Below, piece after piece: positions 11,855 through 22,811 of a stretch of 64,000 bases of DNA; the stretch's first letter is position 1, and every line of letters starts with the position of its first letter. A program made the translations under genes and the position numbers. The stretch lies in the NCBI RefSeq assembly GCF_014839805.1, contig NC_051130.1, forward strand, positions 2,542,001-2,606,000, read 5' to 3'. This DNA is from Manduca sexta. Taxonomy: Eukaryota; Arthropoda; Insecta; Lepidoptera; Sphingidae. The notes beneath the pieces are model-generated. The model saw only the letters and a program-made list of their open reading frames with translations. It was not told where the DNA came from and searched no databases.

Positions 11855-12152
11855 GACGAGACAAGCTTGCGGTCGCCTGATGATAAGCGATATGACTGCC
11901 CAAAAACAGTAGAAACACCATCCAACACCTTGAAGTACAAAGTTTTGTTTGGTATTCCACTGCGCTCGCCATCCTACGACATGAGATGTTCAGTCTCATT
12001 ATGTCCAGTAGTTACACTGGCTACAATGTCCTTCAAACCAGAACACAACAGTAACTACACACTGTTGCTTGCCGGCAGAAATAGACATTGCGGTGTTACC
12101 TACCTAGGCGGACTCTCACATATGAGAGACCTACCACCAGTAGAACTATGAG
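11855..12152 (+). mobile_element. Interspersed repeat family D, full length
   Basis: It begins GACGAGACAAGCTTGCGG and CGCCTGATGATAAGCGATA, runs through CCATCCAACACCTTGAAGTA, TGGTATTCCACTGCGCTCGC and CGGCAGAAATAGACATTGCG, and ends at GACCTACCACCAGTAGAAC. Other copies are 22512-22811 (allelic), 31775-32070 and 46862-46992. It encodes no protein. Its 5' CCTGATGGTAAG and 3' CTACCACCAGTA blocks are shared with family C. Confidence 0.75.
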
Positions 12153-12448
12153 AACCCCGAATTCCCCAAAATGAGAACTTTATAATCCAATCCAATTTCA
12201 ATAAATTGATGTTCACGCTCAGCTTTGTACGACTACACGTCCAAACATTACATGTAAACGACAATAAACAAATATGCAGATTTCCTAATCATCCTCCAAC
12301 GTCTGTCTGTCATTTACTCGGAAACACCTTATCATTTTTTATCTCACGCTACGAAGCAAAAATTATCTTGTTTTGTAAAACAGGTTTACGTAACAAAGGC
12401 AACGGTAATTGGTTTTTAATTGTTTAACCTACAAAGTACGTATTAGCG

Positions 12449-12545
12449 ACTGCCTCCGTGGCGTAGTTGTAATTTGACTGGGAGGATTAAGTTTAGTTCA
12501 GTACATATTAGCAATGGAATTTTTCACTTTACGTTAAAATCTTTT
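12449..12545 (+). mobile_element. SINE family A head fragment
   Basis: ACTGCCTCCGTGGCGTAGTTGT is the tRNA-like 5' head of family A, followed by GGGAGGATTAAGTTTAGTTC in place of a clean B box. The SINE body is missing. The allelic fragment is at 23110-23200. Confidence 0.5.
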
Positions 12546-12645
12546 GATGCGATGGGCATAGGATTGGTGGTTAACGTTCGTTGTTAACACTTTTATCATA
12601 TAGAGATTCTAGACATGTGTATGGAATAAGTTATGCCTAATTGGT

Positions 12646-12767
12646 TCGAGCGATAAGACCGCCAATTGTACCTCCTTTCACTTTTCTTGTTTTAATATAA
12701 GCACAGTGTTTTTTTTTTGTATATGGTGTACAATAAAGCTATAAAATAAATAAATAAATAAATAAAG
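12646..12767 (+). mobile_element. 3' tail of a non-LTR element (family F), absent from the other copy
   Basis: The 3' UTR-like sequence CGAGCGATAAGACCGCC...TGGTGTACAATAAAG ends in an (AAAT)n tail, as in truncated non-LTR retrotransposons. The other copy of this locus (near 23313) has only a short unrelated stretch here, so the insertion is specific to one copy. The LINE clade is not determined. Confidence 0.7.
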
Positions 12768-12799
12768 CCAAAGCCAATACCAAAACCCATGGTTGTCTG

Positions 12800-12903
12800 T
12801 AAGAGATTGCCTTGTGCGATAAGACCGCCATTTGTACTTTTTTCTCTTTTCTATGATTTTTGTCTCTGGTGTACAATAAAGTGTAATAAATAGAAAAAAT
12901 AAA
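12800..12903 (+). mobile_element. Second family F non-LTR tail
   Basis: TTGTGCGATAAGACCGCCAT...TCTCTGGTGTACAATAAAG is the same 3' end as at 12646-12767. It is present in both copies (allelic at 23346-23456), so it is older. Confidence 0.65.
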
Positions 12904-14085
12904 GCATCACACAGACGTTGGCAACTAGTAGCTGGGAAACAGTAACCGCTATGAAACTGACAATTGAAACAACTTCGGCGAGTATTTGTTTCAAAGATAT
13001 TTAGTGCTTCTTGGCGATGAGTCGACTGTGTAACGGTTAATTATTTTAATAGAATGTATTAATTATTTTTAGTATTAAAAAAAAATAAGTATCACAAACT
13101 AAAGGTAATAAGCGTAAGGGATTATAATTCCACAGCTGTAAAGTTAATTTGGTTATCCGACATGTTAATATAAATAGTTGTGTAGCGCTTACATTTTAAT
13201 TCAATATGTTGTTAGTGGTAAATGCTATGTTCACCAATTAGTAGCACACATATCAGATGCTGTACCTTATTGCTTTTTTAATATTCATTGATGTAATATG
13301 TAGTGCTGTTGGTGTACCTTATTACTAATAAATGAATAGTATTCATTTTATTTACTAATATTTTAAGTTTTCAACTAGCTCAAAAATAAGGTACTGTAAG
13401 CATAAAGCATTATAATTTCACAGCTGTACGGCTAATTTGTCTTAACCGACATTTATTTCTAAAAATTGAACTACTTTCAAAATTTACAGGAAAATATAAA
13501 AATTCCAAGTATATTGAGTATATAACTGAATGTCGAATAAATGTCGCTAGTCAATTAGCCTTCCAATCATGCATTATGATTCATTTCAGCATATTTTTAA
13601 ATTAACCGCAATAACTTAAAAATGTAGTAACTAAAGCCAAATAAGTTTTAAGGTATTATTTTTCAAGAATTTTATGTGATTAATTATGGCATATATAGAA
13701 ATAAAATCAAATAAAACACAAACGTATATTGTATGTAGCTAATACCCAAATAAAACCGCTTTTAGTGACATCGTTTGCTGTCGAGCTGTCGGTTGAATCG
13801 CAGGAAATGTAGTGCGGCAACGAATTGGTCTTTTATGTTCGCGCCCAGTGTAAACGTAACAATAGTTCGCTATAGATACATATCAAACGGCACAGATTAT
13901 TTTATATGACGCACAAAAATGGAAAGCAAGTTTTTGTAAAAATACAGTGCTACGTAATTGAAATTCATCTAGTAGTGACGTACAAGATTATTCATTATTG
14001 AGCCGTTGATATAATGTAATATTTTTTTACTACGTAAGTATTCGCAAGCTATCTAATTGTATTAGTTTGTGCAATACATTCATTT
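12904..14085. other. No recognisable gene
   Basis: AT-rich DNA conserved between the two copies. An internal echo (CTAAAGGTAATAAGCGTAAGG near 13099 and GGTACTGTAAGCATAAAGC near 13389, each followed by a 'TTCACAGCTGTA'-type block) suggests an old local duplication. Confidence 0.45.
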
Positions 14086-14087
14086 TA

Positions 14088-14261
14088 CAGTCAACTACAG
14101 AAGTAGTTGAACAAATCCAGAATTTAAAATTATTTTTTCTTCACTAATATAAATCAAAGAGTTCACTTTTTTAGATAAAGGAAAAAATCTATTGCGATTA
14201 AAGTTAATATGTTAGAAGTTTTAATGTTTTAAATTTGTTCAGCTATTTTTGTGGCAGAATG
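14088..14261. mobile_element. Mariner-like MITE, family H (174 bp)
   Basis: The terminal inverted repeats are CAGTCAACTACAGAAGTAG...TGAACAAAT and, from the other end, CATTCTGCCACAAAAATAG...TGAACAAAT. The element is flanked by TA on both sides (14086-14087 and 14262-14263), as expected for the Tc1/mariner superfamily. It encodes no protein. The allelic copy is 24713-24886, and a second locus is 34098-34292. Confidence 0.75.
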
Positions 14262-15830
14262 TATATATTACAACACTAGAAATTTCATGGGGAAGGAGGC
14301 CATTAAAAACTATAAGTAGTATACTCAAAAGTTGCTTATACTTAATACCTACAGACACAAAAGATGTTATTAAAGCACATTATCGCTTGCAACTAATAGA
14401 GAACTCGTTTGCCTCGATCTACAAGCTGAGTTCAATCGCTTACGATACACATCTGTGTAGAAAACACAGATGTGACAGTGGCTGTGTGTTTGATTACCTT
14501 TGCAATTTAAACGTCAGTCTATCTACTGAGTTGATTGTCTTTTTTTTAATAGTTTATGGAAAAGTTTCTATGTCATTAGTGACATAATGTTTATGTGTTT
14601 TTACAACTACAGCAAAAAAAACTTACACTATATTACTCGTCGGTAAACATACGTAAGACTAGGCAGTATGGTCGAAAGACTATAGCCTGTCCTCTAAGGA
14701 CGAATAAAAAAATGACTCGTCAGTAAATTAACATTACAGGTTTAAGTGGTAGATCTTACACCTAGTTTTAACCGATTATACCTTTCTAAACCTAATATAT
14801 ATAATATACACTGCCGCGTATTGTATAGTTCGATGTATTTGCTGCCGAGTAATCTTTTCCGCCTATAAATGAAGTTATTGACTTTTTAATTAACGTAAAA
14901 GCAATTACGGAGATATGATTTTATAATATCTGATCATCCATATTAACGAGTTAGGCTAACTGCGGCGAGCAATTTTAATTGTACGTTACGGTACTTAGAA
15001 TATACTATAGTAAGAGTTACATGCTTCGTAAAAAAAGTTTTAAGTTTGAATTAGTTAACAATTTATTATTTCATATTACGAGAAATAAACTTTATAAAAA
15101 CAAAACATAATTTGAGGTTTATAAATGATGAATTTAAATCAAGACCAATAAATAGGTTATACGTAATGCAGAGTCTATAATTGCTAATGGACTGCGTTAT
15201 CGTAAAATTTCAAATGAATTTATAAAAAAAAATCGTCGGAATCACTTTGCTATAATTGATATTGAAAATATAACACTATAGTGCACGAAATACAGTTTTT
15301 TTTATAATCCGCTGTTAAAGCACGCTATTCGACCTTCGTAATAATTCGTTTCGAAGTTCGAACGTCGGAACACTCACGACTATTCAAATGAGTTCTCCGT
15401 ATGAAAAGATCATCCGTTGGAATGTGTTAATTATTTTTTTCATATCTTTTTAATCATATTTTTAAATATAGAATATTGATTTTACATTAAGAAATCGTAG
15501 TTTTTTTTTGATTTTATAAAATTAATTCATTGAATTCATGAGTGTTTTTTAAGGACTAGGCACAGTCTCACATCGAGTGGTGCCATTATTTTTTTTTTCT
15601 AAGCAGCAATGCGCAGGGAATGCAGGGTTTCGGTTATAGTAACTATAGCATTTGTACCTAATTTTTGTTTCTACTAAGTAATAAAGGTCTAATCTCTCAC
15701 GCTGCTAAAGTACTTCGGTATTCAGGTAGCTGTTATTGTTAAAAGACACTAGTATCGCTATCAGGCGACCTATTTAAAGGCTTATTTCACAAGTTTCAAT
15801 TACATTTCAAGTGTCAATTATAGTATCAAG
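14262..15830. other. No recognisable gene
   Basis: AT-rich sequence conserved in the other copy. A 112-codon frame at 14249-14587 overlaps the MITE end and breaks in the other copy, so it is unlikely to be coding. Confidence 0.5.
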
Positions 15831-15930
15831 CAGCTAATGTATATAGTACCTACTTATATCATTACCATTTATTCTGGAGCATAATATTGCGACTTTTGCA
15901 TTTGATCGGCTTATACATTTACGTTGCGAG
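15831..15930 (+). repeat. Interspersed repeat J, copy 2
   Basis: It matches 8471-8570 in block order (CAGCTAATGTATATAGTACC, ATTACCATTTATTCTGGAGC, GCGACTTTTGCATTTGATCG, TTATACATTTA). Confidence 0.55.
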
Positions 15931-17049
15931 TAGCATTTAGTAAGATATGAAATAGCCCATAAGTCTTTTAAGCATTACAAATCTCGAAATGGGGACTATC
16001 CATATTTGCAAATCCCGCACAATCCTTTGTCTGTGTGGAATAGAATGTAATCAATGACTTCATAGTTTCAATGTAGTCATGATGAACAAATGTTGATATA
16101 ATCATCAACTCGATTGCTGTTCTGACCTTTGAAAGCATACATAACTGATTGATCGCGTAACTCGGCATAAAAGTACTATATTCAACCATCCCCCTTTCCA
16201 CCCAATATTTTTTCAAGTAACAAATGATTTGTTTTAGACCTTTAAAGACCAATAACCTTCTGTTATTTTTTGCTTAAATGAATATGAATGTCAGTTAGTG
16301 CACTTTTTTCGCTTTATTTAACACCACAGCCGCACTCCTCGAATACAAAAACCTGATCACGCCCGCGGGCGCTCGCAAGCAACATATACCGACCGACCCA
16401 CTGCCATGCAAAAAAAATCCTGAAGTCTGGTAGATAGGAGAGCATGATTTACCAGAGGCCATCCCATGTCATCCCATGTACCCCGTTACATCAACAAAAT
16501 AAATAAAAATTAAATGCTTTATTCATCATATAGTTACGCTTATGATAATTATTACTCCAATGAAGTTGCTTACAAAACTACAGACATTTTATATTGGACA
16601 TAAAATATATGATGAAGTAAACAAAAAAGCCAGCTCGGGATGGCAGGAAATAACTAAAATAGAGATTAAACTCTACGTAGTAACTATTTTCAACTGATAG
16701 TCCGCCAACATCGTTAGAATAAGCTGAAATATAAGAGTACATCTTTGTAAATAGCTCTTTAATATTTATGACAAGTTGAAGGTCGGACTAATTTGAGACC
16801 AACAAAAATGGCGAACTATCTATGACATTGCTTTTATTATAATGAGCGCTAGATAAATTTTGTATAAATGTATTAGGTAGTCCGTGTAAAACGATTTTCA
16901 TGATTAATGCGTATTTTTATCTAAAGGCGAGACGAGTAAATAATAATACAAGTAATTTATTTCGGACAACAGACTTCTATATATAGGGGGTTCACATAAC
17001 AAGAAAGTATCTTAAAAATGTGTTTAGTAAATATAGAATACAAAACTAC
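15931..17049. other. No recognisable gene
   Basis: A moderately GC-rich patch at about 16325-16490 is conserved in the other copy (26955-27120) but shows no frame or family. The rest is AT-rich. Confidence 0.45.
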
Positions 17050-17133
17050 TCACGTGGTCCACTATGGCGGGTTTTTACCTTGTGTACGGTAGTCGCTATC
17101 CGGGCGGATATAAAATGTATCCTACCACCAGTA
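17050..17133 (+). mobile_element. 3' fragment of repeat family C
   Basis: CACGTGGTCCACTATGGCGG...TGTGTACGG...CGCTATCCGGGCGGATATAA...CCTACCACCAGTAAATC is the C 3' end. The allelic fragment is 27686-27770. Confidence 0.65.
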
Positions 17134-17282
17134 AATCTTTTCAACTTGTTAAAATGTGAAAATATAAGTCTATATTGCACTGCGCTACGCTCTTGAACAG
17201 GAAACAATATTATAATATTCAGTTTAATAGAACTCGGTAATTACAATTATAATATATAATATATTAATTTCAATTATAGTCT

Positions 17283-17527
17283 TTGGTGTATTGCATTCGC
17301 TGTACGTCACAATGCTATAGTCCCGGATTCGAATCCTGGGTCGGCCAAAGTGATATTGGGTTTTTCTGCTCATTATCATTGCAGTCAGGTATTTGTACCC
17401 GATACGGCAATAGGCACGCCCCCTATCACATCATGGGACGGAATACACTGGCAGAAAGTGGGTGACCTGGTTGCCCCTCTGCCTACCCCTTCCCCTACGC
17501 CTTGAAGGCGTGAAGTGTGGTGTGTGT
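17283..17527 (+). mobile_element. tRNA-derived SINE, family A
   Basis: The B box GGATTCGAATCCTGGGTCGG is followed by AAAGTGATATTGGGTTTTTC, CATTGCAGTCAGGTATTTG, CCCTATCACATCATGGGACG and CTGCCTACCCCTTCCCC. The tRNA A-box half is eroded. Two 'ORFs' on opposite strands here are products of the repeat. The allelic copy at 27919-28163 retains a better B box (GATTCGAATCCCGGGTCGG). Confidence 0.75.
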
Positions 17528-17965
17528 GTAAAATCATTAAGCTACGGGAATCGATGGTCCACCCTTCGTTTTTCCAACTCGTGTGTACAATCATAGAGGT
17601 AATTAATGCATTAGCTTCGTTCGTGGTACGAAATAGTAGCGTAATTGAATTTTCTACGAGCTCCAATTATTTGCACGCAATCATTATAATTACGAGTATA
17701 TTTCATTTGCGATTTTTACAATTAAAAATAATCCAAGCATTTATTGATCGTACAATTCAATTGAATCATTATGCTAATTATAAACGTAAAACAACTACCT
17801 ACTTTAGTCATCAGTTAATTGTTACATTAGAATTAACATAATTATACTAATGTATTATACATTTATGTATGTATAATGTTTATCATATATATATAATAAT
17901 TGGCAGTCGGCATATCAAATGACTTCATTGTTTTGTTTAAGTATTGTCATGTAGTAACTTTGTTA
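17528..17965. other. No recognisable gene
   Basis: A 108-codon plus-strand frame (17515-17841) stays open in both copies with few differences. It starts inside the SINE and shows no domain, so I treat it as chance in a nearly identical stretch. Confidence 0.45.
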
Positions 17966-17970
17966 CTACT

Positions 17971-18020
17971 GCCATCTAATGGCGAGTAGTGGAGACATTA
18001 TTCCACGCCATCTATTGGCG
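17971..18020. promoter_or_regulatory. Pair of GCCATCT(A/T)TGGCG-like motifs, possible CTCF-type sites
   Basis: GCCATCTAATGGCG (17971-17984) and GCCATCTATTGGCG (18007-18020) lie 36 bp apart. The allelic positions 28609-28622 and 28645-28658 read GCCATCTAGCGGCG and GCCATCTATTGGCG. A weaker relative (GCCATCTGTTGTCG) is at 53617. The core resembles the CTCF consensus (reverse complement of CCASYAGRKGGC), but it could instead be part of an undetected repeat. Confidence 0.3.
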
Positions 18021-18039
18021 AATAGTATTAACTATTACG

Positions 18040-18620
18040 AACTAAATTTGGCGCGCGTTTGATTTTATTTTTGCACTAGGCAGTTAAACTCATAAGTAGG
18101 TACTAATTGAAACCACAAATCGCAAGAATAATAAGTTCACTAATAGTTTACAACGTTAGGGAACAAAAAATAACAGTTGCATAATCTTTCACTTTATTTG
18201 TTATTTTGTGAGCAAGTTTATTTGTCCAAAAATTGGGTTGGTGTCCAACGTATCCATCTGTATCTTTCACAATGAAGAAACAATAAACAGACCACATCCG
18301 TCGTCGAATCTCTCGGTGTGGGTGCACTGCGTCCCTCCAATTTTTAATTCTGACATTCTTGCTTGCGTGTTAGGGCCGGCGGTAGTATCGAGTTAGTCGC
18401 CGGAGACACATTGGGCTGCATGAACGTGTGTTAGTTCGCGCCATTTTACTCACGAATGCGATCGAAAGTATAGACGAAAAGTTTTTAATATTTTTTTTTT
18501 CTAACGATCTGAACACTGTGTTGTGTTAGTGGAGTGTTTTCGAACTTTTTTGGAGAATAAAATGTATGCTGATACATTTTAGGCTGTGTAGCCATATCGA
18601 AAGAGAATTTATGTAAGTAA
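18040..18620 (+). promoter_or_regulatory. Putative promoter and non-coding first exon
   Basis: Against the AT-rich background this patch is rich in CpG (GGCGCGCG at 18050, GTCGTCG near 18300, GGGCCGGCGG near 18373, GTCGCCGGAG near 18398, TTCGCGCC near 18437) and is almost identical in the other copy (28680-29260). It contains E2F-like strings (TTTGGCGCGC) and ends in a strong splice-donor match, ATGTAAGTAAAA, with GT at 18614. No long frame is present, so a first exon would be 5' UTR. This reading is inferred from base composition, conservation and the donor. No TATA box or initiator can be fixed and no downstream coding exon was found. A GC-rich old repeat is the main alternative. Confidence 0.3.
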
Positions 18621-20286
18621 AAGTTTGTACGAATTGATTGTTTAGAATATTTTACGATGGTTTATATTGAGAATATTTAGAAATTTAAAATAAATGTAAA
18701 GATGAATTAACTAAAATTGTTAGGACCTGGCTGACTAATTATTTGGTTATTTGAAATAAAATTAATTAAATAAAAACGTTTTATTTTGGCTCTAATGGGT
18801 TTTTAATTTATTAAGCTATAAGTGAAATAAAAATAATCAAGAAAATAATTAACTATCATTATTAATTTGAGGTTCAATATAATACCATGTTGTTTTTAAA
18901 TTAGCCGCACTTATTTAAATTTTATTACTTGTAACACATTATATAAAAAGAATATAAAATATTTTGTCTACCTATTCAAAATTAAGGTTACTTATTTTTT
19001 GTTGTACTTATTTTTTCTAGCTGTTTCGTGTCAATAAAATAAGTAATTTAACTTACAAAAGAAATAAACATTTAAGTAATATAATCTTATTTTAAATTTC
19101 CATGCAAGGCAAAGGAACCATAATCCGTACAGCCAAACACTAATTTCTAAAATCATACACGAATGCCAAATTATGATATAATTTCCTACAGATTCTCTTA
19201 CAAAATAATCAATGAACCCATTCGAAACATACTGCAATAGTATATTTCCTGAGTGTCGGTGCATCGTGTGGCTTATCACCGCCTTGACCTTTGTTAACAC
19301 TTGCGCGGTCATTTTTAACGATAACACTGTTTGTTCCGTGAACTTATTTTAAAGATACATTTTAGACACAAAATTGTCATCAGGTTGATTGTTCCGTTAA
19401 AAGGCTTGTAAGAATCCGATTAGTATTATAAGTAAGTATTCCATAGATTACACCTTCAGTAGTAAAGGCTCGCGCCCAGCAGTGGGAAGTAGGGCATGCA
19501 GGCTATGTAGTTAAAAAGTCTTTGTGAATAAATGCAAGAACTCAATAAGACTTAATGCTAAGCAAGCAATGCTTAAGTCCGCCGCTTTCAAAGCGAAGAT
19601 GCATTTACTAAACACAAAATAAATTTCTCATCCCTCGCATCAAATGCTACTACTACCCTTGTAAGTACCACTGCCATTATTTAAATATATAAAATATGCT
19701 TAAAAAATTTAAAATGTAATTACTAAATTATTCAAGTCCCAAGTCTTCAAAACGTCTGGAGAAAATTGTAATACAAAAACCTGCGATAAAATTCGTAATA
19801 TATTTTTATTTAAATAATTCAATTCAATTTTGAAGCTAATCAACACGAATGTAAAATTAAAAAAGCATACGTTTCTTTTTAACTCCATTTTAGGTTAATG
19901 TGCTATAAAACTAATTTATAACTTTATCCGTCAATTTATTATACACAAAATAAACAAACAACTTTATTAAATTTGACAGTGTAATAAAAACTTTTGTTAT
20001 GGTGACTCCAGGAATGCCAATTAATACTATTATACTGGAAAAAAAAAAAACAAAGCGAATGGCGTAGCTGAATAATAGTGGCAGTAGTCATTAAAAAATA
20101 AAACGAAACGTATCTATAAGAGGCGTAATTATTTAAAATTACTTAAGATATTCACATTTACATAAATATAATAGGGATAAATATAATGTAAGTAAAAAAA
20201 ATATAAAATATCTTTAAAGTTCTGAATATATAAATAATATTTTGGTAAAAACTGCGTTGATAACTTAAATCTTGATTTAAATAATG
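18621..20286. other. No recognisable gene
   Basis: AT-rich and nearly identical to 29262-30939. The string CGCGCCCAGCAGTGGGA near 19470 looks like a fragment of SINE family E's 3' region. Confidence 0.5.
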
Positions 20287-20786
20287 NNNNNNNNNNNNNN
20301 NNNNNNNNNNNNNNNNNNNNNNNNNNNNNNNNNNNNNNNNNNNNNNNNNNNNNNNNNNNNNNNNNNNNNNNNNNNNNNNNNNNNNNNNNNNNNNNNNNNN
20401 NNNNNNNNNNNNNNNNNNNNNNNNNNNNNNNNNNNNNNNNNNNNNNNNNNNNNNNNNNNNNNNNNNNNNNNNNNNNNNNNNNNNNNNNNNNNNNNNNNNN
20501 NNNNNNNNNNNNNNNNNNNNNNNNNNNNNNNNNNNNNNNNNNNNNNNNNNNNNNNNNNNNNNNNNNNNNNNNNNNNNNNNNNNNNNNNNNNNNNNNNNNN
20601 NNNNNNNNNNNNNNNNNNNNNNNNNNNNNNNNNNNNNNNNNNNNNNNNNNNNNNNNNNNNNNNNNNNNNNNNNNNNNNNNNNNNNNNNNNNNNNNNNNNN
20701 NNNNNNNNNNNNNNNNNNNNNNNNNNNNNNNNNNNNNNNNNNNNNNNNNNNNNNNNNNNNNNNNNNNNNNNNNNNNNNNNNNNNNN
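20287..20786. other. Assembly gap (500 N)
   Basis: Exactly 500 N, the same length as the other two gaps, so it is a placeholder of unknown true size. It separates the two copies of the ~10 kb segment. Confidence 0.98.
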
Positions 20787-21454
20787 CGGTTAATTAACTA
20801 GTCAATGCAGACCTAATTAAATAGAGTTTAATAATGTACCTTTTTATTATTGGCAAAAGCGGCTTTCACCCGATCGATTAGGACCATTAATGAGTGTACA
20901 TGCCAAAAGTTAAAACAGATATTTTGGTATGTAAGTGGAGTGAATTGGCAAAGATATTGTTATGTAAGTTGCGTGATGCTTCGATACTTTATCTGTACGA
21001 CATCGCTTACCATCAGGTGCGGTGCGACTGCAGTTTTAGTTATATTTTGTTTTTTATATTTTTTCCTGGCACGACAAAGTGACTACTTTGCCTTGCCAAG
21101 AATAAAATATACAATAAAAATAATATATTGTATTTTATTTTCGTCCTTAAACCTCAAAATAGGTACTGCTTTTATAAAAAAACTACTTAGTCATAGGTCG
21201 TGCTGCTGAGCACGCCACAAACTTATAATTAATTCACAATGCTATAAAACCCATGCCTACATACTACAATATCGTTTTGTATTGTAGTCAGCCACAAAAG
21301 TAGGTAAACAAATTCAAAACGCTTTTACAAGTTTACTTCAATAGAAATATTATTTTATCTTAATTTAAAAAAAGTTAACCCTTTGAGGTTTGTTGATACT
21401 TATACTAAAGATATATAAAAGGATTTGAAATATTGTAATGTAAGTAAGTATGTA

Positions 21455-21830
21455 ATGATAATGTAGGTAGATATTGCAAGGTTGACTTTTCGGACGATCT
21501 ACATCTTAGTCCGCCTCATGACCATGAAGGCTGCAGTCTTCGAAACGTCGGAAGAAATTTTGAATACAAGAAACCACGGTAACCGGTTGCCAGACTTCAA
21601 AATACTGTGAGCTCATTCTGCGTAAAACGGACCACCATAGTTAAAATTAAAAATTTTATAATTGTAAAATGTAGGTAGATGTTTGAACTTTGACTTTTCG
21701 GATGACCAAGACCTCAGTCCACCCCGTGAGCACGAAGGCTGCAGTCTTCTATACGTCGAAAGAAAATTATAATAAAAAAAACCGCAATAAAATCCGAAAA
21801 GTTTATTTTAATGTCTAACATTCGTGTAAA
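21455..21830 (+). mobile_element. Two adjacent repeat G copies (allelic to 10980-11360)
   Basis: These retain the better core GGCTGCAGTCTTCGAAACGT (near 21527) and a second copy GAAGGCTGCAGTCTTC (near 21734). Copy 1 has lost bases at both places. Confidence 0.65.
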
Positions 21831-22129
21831 CAAAAGAAATCATTATATATTATTGTTAAGCGCCATTTCCACTTAGTTTTTACAAAATAGCTGACTCATG
21901 CGACGTCGCGTGGCATTGGGTTGCAGTCATTGTTCACGAGCATTGTTGAAAATGGAGCCGCGAGTCTTCAAACAAACGTTTTACTGCACAATTGTTTAAA
22001 TTATCGGAAGTTTTGTTTTGGTTTTAAAGGTGTGACACGGTTTCTGAATATTGTAGTTGATTTTAATGTAGCAAGTATTAAGTATTATCTTGTATTGTAC
22101 AAGTGTAATTCATGGGCCTCTAATATGAA

Positions 22130-22290
22130 AAGTTTTCTTTTTCCAAATGAATCACATAAGTTTTTATTTCTAAGTCAAGAAGGGGGTCAAGTGTTTCTCA
22201 TAGGGTGAGGGTTTCATTTCTCTTAGGGTGGGTGGGGGTGATCGAGGATCCGTTATTTGATACGTAGTTCGTCCTCGCTCCTGTGAAAAG
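22130..22290. other. Stretch present only in copy 2
   Basis: After GGGCCTCTAATATGAAAAG copy 2 carries about 160 bp, including a G-rich run (GGTGGGTGGGGGTGATCG), before resuming at CGCTGGCCAAGTGCAGG. Copy 1 joins these blocks directly near 11640. I see no terminal repeats or duplicated target that would mark it as a transposon insertion. Confidence 0.65.
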
Positions 22291-22511
22291 TGTTAGTCAA
22301 TCGCGCTGGCCAAGTGCAGGTTAGTAGACATTTAATACTTTATATTTTTCTTTAAATATTACAAACAACAGATTCCAGCACAAACATATTCTTTAGAACC
22401 GTAATTTGCTAGATTATGGAACAATGTGATAATGCCTATCGTGATATAGTTAAAATATCCTATTTTTAAACAATGCTTCAATTGTTAATTTCCGACCTTT
22501 TTTTATTGCTT

Positions 22512-22811
22512 TGAATGACGAGACGAGCCTGCCGTTCGCCTGATGGTAAGCGATACGACCGCCCAGAAACAGCAGAAACACAATCCAACACCTTGAAGTA
22601 CAAAGGTTTGTTTGGTATTCCACTGCGCTCGCCATCCTACGACATGAGATGTTCAGTCTTATTATGTACACTAGTTACACTGCCTGCAATGTCCTTGAAA
22701 CCGGAACACAACAGTCACTACACACTGTTGCTTGGCGGCAGAAATAGACATTGCTGTGTTACTACAGGCGGACTCTCACATATGAGAGACCTACCACCAG
22801 TAGAACTATGA
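22512..22811 (+). mobile_element. Interspersed repeat family D, full length (allelic to 11855)
   Basis: It carries the same blocks as 11855-12152, with 5' CGCCTGATGGTAAGCGATAC better preserved. The frame reads 98 codons but is only the repeat. Confidence 0.75.

Larger units (their letters stand above)
10292..20286 (+). repeat. Copy 1 of a ~10 kb segment (probable haplotypic duplicate)
   Basis: This whole stretch is collinear with 20787-30939. The first shared string is CGGTTAATTAACTAGTCAAT (10292 and 20787) and the last is AAATCTTGATTTAAATAATG (ending at 20286 and 30939). Copy 1 stops at a 500-N gap precisely where homology stops. Differences are substitutions and small indels through most of the segment, becoming very few after about 17.5 kb. 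All internal features occur in both copies except a non-LTR tail at 12646-12767 (copy 1 only) and two stretches found only in copy 2. Confidence 0.93.

Noticed and set aside
11753..12151. 132-codon open frame
   Set aside because: It runs into repeat D, and the same frame is interrupted or shifted in the other copy. It has no domain.
17320..17350. tRNA gene at the GGATTCGAATCC box
   Set aside because: Only the B-box half is tRNA-like and it is fused to a SINE body. No complete cloverleaf can be drawn here or at the other SINE heads.
17515..17841. 108-codon frame preserved at 28151-28477
   Set aside because: The two copies are nearly identical here anyway, so preservation says nothing about selection. 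It starts inside a SINE and resembles no protein.
19031..19327. 98-codon minus-strand frame preserved at 29693-29974
   Set aside because: It lies in the most identical part of the duplicated segment, with AT-driven hydrophobic composition. The C-terminus differs by a frameshift between copies.
20284..20793. Long open frames across the N runs (also near 38.8 kb and 55.9 kb)
   Set aside because: They are produced by reading N as sense codons.
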